The notes under the pieces were generated by a model. The model was not told where the DNA came from. It saw only the letters and a program-made list of their open reading frames with translations, and ran no database searches. Source: Daucus carota subsp. sativus (lineage: Eukaryota; Streptophyta; Magnoliopsida; Apiales; Apiaceae). From it: 64,000 bases of DNA. The first letter of the stretch is position 1. Each line of letters opens with the position of its first letter. The stretch lies in NCBI RefSeq assembly GCF_001625215.2, contig NC_030381.2:38624689-38688688 (forward strand), in the 5' to 3' direction. A program made the position numbers and the translations under genes. Positions 11,520 to 20,658 of the stretch are shown piece by piece.

Positions 11520-12052
11520 TATGTTACAATAACAGAAACTATACTAACAATATTTGTCTGTTATTAATTTTGTATCAACTAAATGTAGCATCCCCGATCG
11601 ACCTGTAACAGTTTAAACTTTAACCAACGATATTTACGGCATTTATAGATTAGGAGTTGATTTATTGCGGTGTCGAAATCGTGAAGAATAAAAAAGCGAA
11701 AATTGTCGTAATAAATGTCACCATATAAAATTATGCTGAGATATTCAATATTTCAATTTATGGTTACTATGGAAATATTTGGAGGGTTTTGCTGTTGATT
11801 CATATCATGTCTACCTTAATGAGATTTTATATTATCAAGCACTTCTCATGCAGATTTTATCAATGTATAACTCTGAAATCAATCATCAATATACTTATAT
11901 AAAGAAGAAACGTGGAGCGTGTAGGTGGCGCCTCTCACATCGCTCCGTTCTATTTTTCTAATTTTCTGGAATTTTTGGATTAAAAATTTCAAAAATTAGA
12001 ACTACCTTTTTTAGTTTCAGGTATATTAGAAGTAAGTTTCAGAATATGATTT

Positions 12053-12612
12053 TGTTTCAAATTATTTATGGAATATAGTAGCTTGAAAGTTTTAATCTGA
12101 TTTTATTTCAGATTATTTAATTTGGGAAAGAGTAGCACACATTGTTTCAAATTATTTATGGAATATAGTAGCTTGAAAGTTTTAATCTGATTTTGTGTCA
12201 GATTATTTAATTATGAGAAAGACAAATTATTTATGGAAAATAGTACTCTCTCTGTCCCTCTCATTTCTTTACAGTTACTATTTTGGGATGTCCCTCTCAT
12301 TTCTTTACATTACCATAAATAGTAAGTTTTTTCAATCATTACACCCACTATCTTCCCCCACTATCTCATATTTAACAATAAAAACTACTATTACACTCAC
12401 TACTTTCCTCCACTATCTCAAATCTATTATTAAATATTGATGGGTCCCACCACTTTACCCACTTTTCATCTAACTTTACTCATTTTTCATACATTGTCTT
12501 GGTTTCCGTGTCCCCCTCCAATGTAAACAATTGAGGGGGGCGGAGGGAGTAGCTTGAAAGTTTTAATCTGATTTTGTTTCAGATTATTTAATTATGAAAA
12601 AGAGTAGCACAC
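12053..12612. repeat. tandem repeat, about 90-bp unit, third copy split by a MITE
   Basis: Units begin near 12053, 12143 and 12223. All contain AAATTATTTATGGAA, then TAGTAGCTTGAAAGTTTTAA and a CAGATTATTTAATT block. The third unit stops at 12245 and resumes at 12550 after the inserted Stowaway. Confidence 0.85.
12246..12549. mobile_element. Stowaway MITE nested in the tandem repeat
   Basis: Termini CTCTCTCTGTCCC and GGGGCGGAGGGAG with flanking TA. The uninterrupted neighbouring repeat copies give the empty site TAGTAGCTTG, confirming a TA target. Its interior (ACTATCTCAAATCTATTATT) matches the element at 47404-47672 in opposite orientation, so both belong to one family. Confidence 0.92.
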
Positions 12613-14894
12613 AAGTCTCTCTGCACCTATAAATACCCCTATAGATTGTAGGCTTTTGGATCATCTAAACACAATCTCCTTTCTCTCAATACCACAACCC
12701 TACCCCTCTCTCTGGTAATAGTTTTCTTGCTCGATTTCTAACTCGGAGGTGCCGTTCTTCTGCAACAATAAGTGAAGGCTGTTCGTACAGCATTAAAAAA
12801 ATAAAAGTTGTTGCAAGCAAAGGTAGTTATAGACCGCTACATTGGAGTCGATAAATCTAAACACGAATATTGATGGTTGATATCAATAAATTAATTATTA
12901 GTGATGTATGTTTGTTGGTTATTTTTTTTATAATATTTGTTTTGTTCATCGGACATGTTTGTTGTTGTTAATTTTTATACGATTTACTTTGTATATAGGA
13001 AAAATTATTCATGCATTATCTGTTTGCTCCGTTCAAGCAACTTTTAAGTAAAAGTTGTTTATACAGTATTAAAAAATAAAAATTGTTACAAGCAAGGGCG
13101 GTTATAGACCGCTATCTCACATATTTAAGTTAGATGTTTTTACGCACAATCAATCCAAAAAAATTGGAGGAAGGTGATTATGTAGGAACATGATTACTTT
13201 CAAAAAAAAAACAAATAAAATTAAGATTCGTCATTCTTTAAATTGTTAGTTACGTGTATAAATTTATTTTCATTTTTTCACCATAAATTATAGTCCAATT
13301 TTGCAATTTTATATATTAGTATTGGTATTACATCAAGATTTTTATAATATATATTTATTTTATACTACAAATATTAATTTTGAAACATTAATATACTTTT
13401 TATAGACATCCACAAATTATTTTATTCTACAAATATTAATATTGAATCATTAATATAATTTTTTTAGGTCACCGCAACGCGCGGCTTCTCAACTAGTTCT
13501 AATATATTACAAAAATTGACGTGAAAATAATTTGTTAATTATAATATTTAGTACAAAATTTAACTATGCGAGTAGTTTGATGATTGAATTTGGTATTAGT
13601 TTTGTGGGCTGGGCTGGAGGTATTTGAAGTGGACCACTGGGTCTCTTGATGTGGATAATTACGCTATCCTATAATTTTTCTTACTTGAATCAGACCAAAT
13701 AGAAAATAACAGAGATACTATTATATTCTCTCGCAAATACGAATTAATTGGTTGATATACCGATTCAAAATTTTATTAGAGATTTATAGGGGATTTTTTG
13801 AAAAATCAAGGTTTTTCAGTTAAATTAAAATGTAATTGATAAATTTATATAATATTTTTTCTAAAATTAATTGAGAATTTTTAAATAAATTGAGAATCTT
13901 TACAAAATTGTTCTCAAGCAAAAATGGCACAAGGACTATGTACAATAATAGTAACTACGAGAGTGTTTGTTCGTAGCAAATAATTCACATATTATTGACT
14001 AACAGAATAAGAAAATGCAAATATATGTAATAAAGAAACCTCATTTGTAAGCATGCGACCTAATCATCAGGCATTATATAAATCACTTCTTGTCGATTAA
14101 TAGAATTAGTTAATTACGAAGAGATGTTGAATGACTACCTACTTGTTGGTATAAATTTGGACAACTTCTTAAACATAGTCAAGTATCCAAATGCAATTAC
14201 GATTACAATTATAATTATTTGGATAACTGAACTTGCCTACATTTTGATTCAGTCGAGTTGGAGGATCTCAATCTCAACTCCATATTTTTTTTACCTTATT
14301 TTCAAACTGAAATTAAGTTCTGGTGGGCTTGCTATGGCAGTTTTGATTAATTCGGTGATCGAAAATGGAAATGGAGGTAGTGAATACAGAAATAAACGAA
14401 TACATGCGTATATGATGATAAAATATGAGGATATAAAATATATGGATAGTTTGTTATATTTGAGTTGAATAAATGAGTTTTATATCAAGTCTCATTTGAT
14501 TTATTTTTAGAATTCTCATTTAATTTATTTTTGGAAGTACAATTGTTTTATTTATAATGTTCTCGATTAGAGCAATTCCAATAAAATTCTTAGTTAAGAG
14601 GGAGTTGTTTTATCAAAAATAAAAAGATCTCGTCAAATCTCTGACTTCAACCATACACTTTTTTTTGTTTATAATTTTAGTCAAACCTTTATCAATAGTT
14701 ATATTTGTCCACAAATCATAGCAAATATCACCTTATCGATTATCATATATTAAAATAATATATTATATTTATAAAAACTTGAAATAATAATAAGATATTG
14801 TTTTCTAAATGCAGTCAATTAATATAATCAGTTTTATTGAGCAAAATATCTTATAAATCCAAAATCTAATCTCATCAAAGTAATCCTTATAACT

Positions 14895-14990
14895 CACTAC
14901 AAGAAAACTGGAAATTCCCAACAGAGTTTCCCAACGAAATATTTTGAGTTGCAATTTCCCAACGAAATGCCAACAAAATATTCTTTTATT
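14895..14990. mobile_element. CACTA (En/Spm) type terminus
   Basis: CACTACAAGAAAACTGG is the classic plant CACTA end. It is followed by subterminal repeats of the type TTTCCCAACGAAAT, present two to three times. I did not find the matching CTTGTAGTG end in the window, so this is probably a truncated copy; the extent given covers only the recognised end. Confidence 0.65.
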
Positions 14991-15056
14991 TTTTTAAATT
15001 ATTATTCTTAATGATCCTAAAAATTTATTGAAATAGATACTAAATCATGTGAACTA

Positions 15057-15110
15057 CTTTGTCTCACTTTAACGGTCTTTTTAAAATGAGTTAATATGAG
15101 ATGGAGGGAG
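15057..15110. mobile_element. very short Stowaway-like remnant
   Basis: CTTTGTCTCAC on the left and GAGATGGAGGGAG on the right are inverted copies with TA on each side, only 54 bp apart. It could be an internally deleted MITE. Confidence 0.45.
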
Positions 15111-15463
15111 TACTAGTAAGCTCAAAAATTATTTTCAAATTTTTTTGATTTCATTCACGTTAATAATACGTATGCACATAAATCATCCAATCAAAATAAG
15201 TCAATTATTTGTCACATTATTTGAGGGGAAAAATTAAAACAAAATTTCGGATACTTAACATTTCTCCTAAAAATAATTGCGATTGTGTATATTTATTAGA
15301 TAATAGTCTAGCATAACTTTTGAAATTTAAATAGGAAGTGGACACAAAATTAAGTTTTTGGGAAATCAAAGTGGGTATCTTATGTAAAACCCGTGCTCCT
15401 ATCGATGATAATAACAGAAAATCTACTACTCCACATGCCCAAAAGCATCAACTTGTAATTAAC

Positions 15464-15470
15464 TATAAAC
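15464..15470 (+). promoter_or_regulatory. possible TATA box of the RALF gene
   Basis: TATAAAC about 155 bp upstream of the RALF ATG would give a 5' UTR near 125 nt. Confidence 0.35.
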
Positions 15471-15622
15471 TACAAATCAAATACTATTTGAACTGGCCTG
15501 CAGCTGGCCCTCATTTGCTCATTTCTTCTTAAACAGAGACATTACCATAAAACCAAGAGTTTCTAACTACAAGAGAAGCCTACAACTAAAAGAAGAAGCA
15601 AACAACTTGGTAAACCAAAACA

Positions 15623-15973
15623 ATGGCGCCTTCTCCTGTCTTCCGTTTCACCATCTTCTCCACTCTAGTCCTCACAGCAATCATTGTCTCGTCCTCGGGC
15701 ACGGTAGCTGGTGGTGGCGACGTCTGGACGCCCATGAGACCAGCCTGCATAGGGTCCGTAGGGGAGTGCATGATGGGCGAAGACTTTAGCATGGATTCAG
15801 AGAGCAACAGGCGCATACTAGCAACTACTAAAGGGTACATAGGCTATGACGCACTGAAGAAGAACACGGCTCCTTGCTCTCATAAGGGTGCTTCGTATTA
15901 TAACTGTCAACAAGGTGCTGAAGCTAACCCTTATACCCGTGGCTGCACCGCCATTACTCGCTGCAGGAGTTGA
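15623..15973 (+). CDS. RALF: rapid alkalinization factor (RALF) peptide precursor
   Basis: A single-exon gene of 116 residues. RALFs are secreted cysteine-rich hormones that bind CrRLK1L receptors such as FERONIA in the apoplast and raise its pH. A hydrophobic signal peptide covers about residues 7-28. The subtilase (S1P) site RRIL is at 63-66. The mature peptide of about 50 residues has the receptor-binding YIGY motif at 72-75 and four cysteines at 85, 95, 108 and 114. This is the arrangement of the RALF1/RALF33 group. The ATG at 15623 is used because it directly precedes the signal peptide. HSBP next door matches the Arabidopsis RALF33-HSBP pair. Confidence 0.97.
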   Translation: MAPSPVFRFTIFSTLVLTAIIVSSSGTVAGGGDVWTPMRPACIGSVGECMMGEDFSMDSESNRRILATTKGYIGYDALKKNTAPCSHKGASYYNCQQGAEANPYTRGCTAITRCRS

Positions 15974-17429
15974 TCTTCTACATGTAGTTATGAAATTGCT
16001 TCCAGAATAATTGCAGACATGCATCTTCTTTGTTTATGTACTAGACCAGCAGACAGTTCTCGTTTATTTTTCAGTTATAATTATATAAAGGTATGTCCTT
16101 GTTACAGAATTTCTAGGAACCGAAACGATTCCAAATTTGTTCTCGAATGGTTAGGTGGCAAAAACTGATTAGATGTATTTCTTAAAAATAAAAAGGTCCC
16201 CGAGTGCACATGAATAGCACAAATTAAATCACAACACTCGGCATTTGGCAACCTTTTCGGGTCCCAAGCCTTGCTCTTATATATTTAAACATCAGATATT
16301 CATGAGAAGTTCAGAAATTGGGTTAGCTCAATTGAGCTTTTTGCGCAAGTATTCAGCATCAGAGAAACCATCTGTGACCAATTGTATTTACTTTTTGGTT
16401 AGAAAAGATGTTTACTCAACTAGGTTTGTGACAGTATTGCATCATTAAAACGGACTTTCGGAAAAAGGAAAAAACATTCGATTTAGAGATGAAGCGGAGC
16501 AATACAATATACTCAGATGACCCTTGCGAGGAATGAATTTTTATGGACACCTTATGGTAGAAGAATTTGTTGGACCTGAAAGGACTAGGAAATTATGTCC
16601 TGAGTATAATGTAAACCACTTCGGACCTCGAGTTAAGGATAGTAGTTCTAACTTCTACCAAAAAAGGATTTCGGAATAATTTGCACATTACAGAAGAAAA
16701 AGTTGCCACTTAGAATTAGAAATGGGCAAGCAATAACACAAATAGGATTCTAAAGGCAGTGAAGGCACAGCCACTTCAAATAGTAGCAGCCCTCCACCAA
16801 TGGTAACTGAACGGCATACACAACTACATCCTCTATATTAGCGACTGGCAATTGTTGTCATAGTGAACAAGATTAAAACTTCTTAGACGAATATATTATA
16901 TTGGGAGGGCGATCCTATTTAGTGTAAATTCGTATAGGGTCCTTGCACACATGGTTGAGAGTTGAGACTAATCCTTGCACAATAAAGACAAATAAACTCT
17001 TTCCTAGCAAGGTCACCCAAATCCAGGGAGAGGAGTGTCCAACTCGTCTAACCATGTTCTCTAGCAAACTGAACACATATAAATTTGTAAAATACAGGCC
17101 ATTAAAGATCAAGCCCAGAGAAGAAAATATGTAAAGGAGACAATATTAAAAGGCTAAGTATGAACTTGAATACTTGATAGAGTGAGAAACTTGAGGTGTG
17201 CATGAGAAAACTCGAACTTTAATAGTAGCCCCAATAATAAATCATACAGGGGTGATGACGATATCCTAAACAAATATACGTAATATATAGAGAATCTTCG
17301 CAACATAACATCTGAGAAGTAGCATTAGTTAACTTGCAACAATATCTAGCACGAAAAAGGACAATGACAACGCCTTGCACATATTAAAACTTGTCTCAAT
17401 AGCTGAATGACATTCACCTTAAGTAAAGT
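15974..17429. other. intergenic between convergent RALF and HSBP
   Basis: Contains the 3' ends of both genes. Small open frames at 16245-16448 and 16943-17134 have no recognisable features. No transposon ends were identified. Confidence 0.5.
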
Positions 17430-19439
17430 CTAAGCAGAGCCTTCCTCCGGCTTTACATCTTCTGTCTTTGGCGGTGGCAGTGGAGATGGAGATCCCTCGG
17501 CTCCCATTTCTGTTTTCAGTTCACTAATGCTTTGCTCCAGTTCGTTTATCCGGCCTCCCATTTCATCAAGTACATTACAGTTAAGGAAACACTGATATTT
17601 TTATCTCAATTAGCCACCAACTATTTAAAGCTTACAAAATACAGTACATCCTTAAGAGCACAGAGTATGAACCAGGGAAACAATAGATAGCATAACTGAC
17701 ATTTTAATACGGTTTAGAACAATCCAGCTGGAATTGATAGTAAATTGCACAGAGTAATTGTTTTGCTTCTAAGCAAGTAAAGAGAACCTACTTTTGTGCA
17801 ACTAACATGTTTCGAAGTAATTGAAAAGGATATTTTTTGTAACAATAGACTCTGACATCGTCTGAAACCTGGCTTGCTGCAAAACAGTATGTTACTTGGT
17901 AATAATTGTACCACCAGAAAACACTAAATTTGCAAACCAAAGTTACGGAAGAAAGAGACTGCAATTGAACTCACCATTTGTTGAAGAAGATTTTGTACCT
18001 GGAAACAAAAAAAAAGTTCAAATAAATCTCACAGAGACAAAGTTCACACTCTCATTAATCTAATAAAGCGGACTTCCTTATACCCGCAAAAACACTTTCT
18101 CACATCTTATTCCGTGCAATAATATTCATCTATAGTATAAAAGTTATTAAACAGCAGGTTGTAGCTGCTCTCCATCTGACGTGAATTTAAATTGCATTCA
18201 TTCTAACAGACTTAATTACAACTTAAGAACACAACGATAATGCACAACATGTAAATATAATTATGACACAATTAATAAAGATATCACATATATTCAAACT
18301 TCTTTGGATTTAAAATCAGACACAGGTCGACGAACTCACAAAAACAGTCATATCAGCACTGCTTTGCTTCATATCTTCTGTATCTTGTCCGTCCTGTCAG
18401 CAGATAAATGGTCAAAGTCAAGATTCCGACTAACAACATATAAACATCACAGAACGTGACAAGGGAAAATTTAGTAATTTATCATAAACAATAAACATAT
18501 AAATCATAATCTTGATTCAGCTAATTTGTTCCTTCCGCAGTTACACAAAACATATAGTTTTAAAGAATATAGAAATTGCACTTCAAGGCTAAAATAACAT
18601 ATACATATAACTATTTCAAATTTACATCACAAACCGACATTCACATCATTTTAAGTTTTAATCCTCCCTCCCTAACCAAAAAACTTATCCCCCTCCCTCC
18701 CTCTCCATCCACCCTCTCCCCCCCTCCCCCTCTCTCTCTCCAGAACCATAAAACACTTATCCCCCTCCCTCTCTACCCCCCCCCCCCCCCAATTCTCTCT
18801 CTCCATAACCAACAAACACTTATCCCTCTCCCTCTCTCCATCCACCCTCTCCACCCCTCTTTCTCTCTCTCTCCATAACCATAAAACACTTATCCCTCTC
18901 CCTCTCTCCATCCACCCTCTCTCTCTCTCTCTCTCTCTCCATAACCATCAAACACTTATCCCTCCCCCTCCCTTCCATTCTCTCTCTCTCGATAACCAAC
19001 AAACACTTATCCCTCCCCCGCCGGATGTCTCTCAATAACAAAAAAAACACTTATTCCTCTCCCTCTCTCCCTCCGCTCTCTCCATAACCAAAAAAACACT
19101 TATCCTCCAACTATTCACTCCATATAATGGTCTTAATATTCGAAACCAAAATACTGGAATACACAACGAAACATTTAAATTATAATCACGGCCACTCGAA
19201 CACGAAAACCCAATAAGCTCCAGTAAATAAAAACAATATTCCCCCGCAAATAACTCAATTATCCACGAATTCAATTCAGGCTTCACATATACACACATAA
19301 GAACACAACACAAAGCTTACTAATCGAGATTTCGAATCAGAAAAACATATACAAAAATTAAATGTAACCCTAGAAAAACAATCATTGATTATAATTGAAA
19401 TTATTTAGATGTATACAAGGGAGGATGGTGGCGTACCAT
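17430..19439 (-). CDS. HSBP: heat shock factor binding protein (5 exons, one AT-AC intron)
   Basis: Coding exons on the minus strand are 19439-19437 (only the ATG), 18393-18340, 17998-17975 (24 nt), 17876-17834 and 17569-17430, together 87 residues. HSBP1 is a small trimeric coiled-coil protein that binds the trimerisation region of heat shock factors and damps the heat response. The N-terminus MDGQDTEDMKQSSADMTVF, the heptad region VQNLLQQMQARFQTM and SIVTKIDEMGGRINELEQ are strongly diagnostic. The tail is rich in Pro and Glu. The first three introns are GT-AG; the last begins ATATCCTT and ends AC, a U12-type intron. It runs convergently to the RALF gene. Exon 1 ends exactly at the start codon. 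Confidence 0.96.
17570..17833 (-). other. U12-type AT-AC intron in HSBP
   Basis: This 264-bp intron has the donor ATATCCTT starting at 17833 and the branch-site consensus TTCCTTAAC at 17588-17580. The AC acceptor is at 17571-17570, about 10 nt after the branch site. All three match U12 consensus without mismatch. Removing it joins AAA-A to TT-GAT and yields the conserved VTKIDEMGG. GT-AG alternatives there drop the conserved VTK residues. Confidence 0.95.
18663..19108. repeat. CT-rich minisatellite in HSBP intron 1
   Basis: About eight units of roughly 45-70 bp share a core of the form CCATAACCAAAAACACTTATCC (variable) followed by CCCTCTCTCC runs. Cores lie near 18674, 18742, 18806, 18872, 18940, 18990, 19037 and 19083. 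Variation in CT-run length between units indicates replication slippage. The open frames read across it on the minus strand reflect the repeat, not genes. Confidence 0.88.
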
Positions 19440-20658
19440 TTTGAATCGATTGAGCGCTTGGATTAGATCTTTGTATGTATGTGTGTGTTTTTTCACTGTG
19501 AAATCGAATGGGAATGGAACGAGCGAGCTGTCTGCATTTTATAAATCTCGTTCAGTTGCTTTTTCGTGTTTTGCTTGTTTGACCATTTTGCCCTCTGCCT
19601 TTTTTGAATTTCGAATTCACAGCTTCCCTGTGTAACGAGCGTTCAATTGGATTTTAAAAAAAAACAATTCAAATTCTCGAGTATTTAACTCAAATTAAAA
19701 AAATATATTAAAATTTTGAGACATTTAATTAGAATTTTAAATAATATTAAATAATTGAGTGATATTTAATTAGAATTATAAATTATATTTAAAAATTAAT
19801 AGTATTCGACTAGGATTATTAAATTTATTAAAATTTGATGATATTCAAATACCGGCGAATGTTCTTTAAACTTCATAAAATTATAGATTTTGTGAAATTG
19901 TTTAATTTATTATATATTTTTTGAAATTTAACTATAATATATAGAATTTTGAAACATTAATACCAAAATCATAATATAAAATTTGCGTGAAACTAAAATC
20001 AGATTTTGCGTATTTGACTTGATATTTATATTTTATGGGTCTACTTTCTAGTAACACAATTCTTTTTAGTAGAATTTAATGAGCGACATGATATAGAAGG
20101 TGACAATTCCGGGCAACACCTTTTGGATAAAGGATGTTCGCGCTAGCAATCTGTTCGATTTCGGGTTAAGCTAAAATCACAACAAAACTAACAAAACTAG
20201 AAGTTAGAAGTTTTAAGAAATAAAATTCTAATTTCGAGTCAATCGGGTGATTCGGGTCACTTTATATCTGTCGTAAGAGGTTAGGTGGCGCCATCAGATT
20301 TCAAGTTTTAGCCATTTTTAAACAATCAGTACAGTTCCTTTAGTTTTGATGTTGAGAACAAACAAATAATATTATTTCAGAAAATTTCTGCTATCAAATT
20401 TGTTGACACCATCCTAAAATGCAAATAATACGAAGATATAATATACACGATTCAATAAACATAGTATGCTTCTGAATTCACCAGCTTCCTCACTAATAAA
20501 GTACAAGCATTAAAAGAGAAAACTCAGAATTGTGTCGCAACATTGTGGTATACAATTAGATTTAGTCATCTACAACAGTTTAGGGTCGGGAAAACTTAAA
20601 TGGTCATGGTTATGCATTAGCCGGTAACTACTCTTCATAATGATAAAACATAGGCATT
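19440..20658. other. HSBP promoter and spacer to ALG3 3' end
   Basis: A minus-strand TATAAAA at 19543-19537 lies about 100 bp upstream of the HSBP ATG and would give a 5' UTR near 70 nt. The remainder to 20658 is AT-rich and includes the ALG3 3' UTR. No repeat with clear ends was seen. Confidence 0.5.

Larger units (their letters stand above)
11886..13496 (+). mobile_element. Helitron-like element (candidate)
   Basis: The 5' side TCAATATACTTATATAAAG follows an A and resembles the TC start of plant Helitrons. The 3' side has a short GC-rich palindrome around CCGCAACGCGCGGC, then TCTCAACTAG before a T, matching a hairpin plus CTAG Helitron end. No Rep/helicase is encoded. The interior has a 90-bp tandem repeat, a nested Stowaway and a duplicated 65-bp block with GTTATAGACCGCTA (about 12780-12842 and 13050-13113). 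The right end is more convincing than the left. Confidence 0.5.
13497..15622. other. intergenic between Helitron candidate and RALF
   Basis: AT-rich. It holds the CACTA-type terminus and a very small Stowaway-like element listed separately. The 114-codon frame at 14124-14468 matches no family I recognise and is probably chance. Confidence 0.5.

Noticed and set aside
12195-12440. 81-codon frame
   Set aside because: It starts in the tandem repeat and continues into the Stowaway element.
14124-14468. 114-codon frame
   Set aside because: AT-rich intergenic DNA, no homology recognised, no promoter or splice context.
17583-17843. GT-AG solution for the last HSBP intron
   Set aside because: A GT donor at GTTACA and the nearest AG would replace VTKI with unrelated residues; the AT-AC solution restores the conserved coil exactly.
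18672-19313. Minus-strand open frames rich in Arg and Glu
   Set aside because: They are translations of the GA-rich minisatellite in HSBP intron 1, with no conserved domain.
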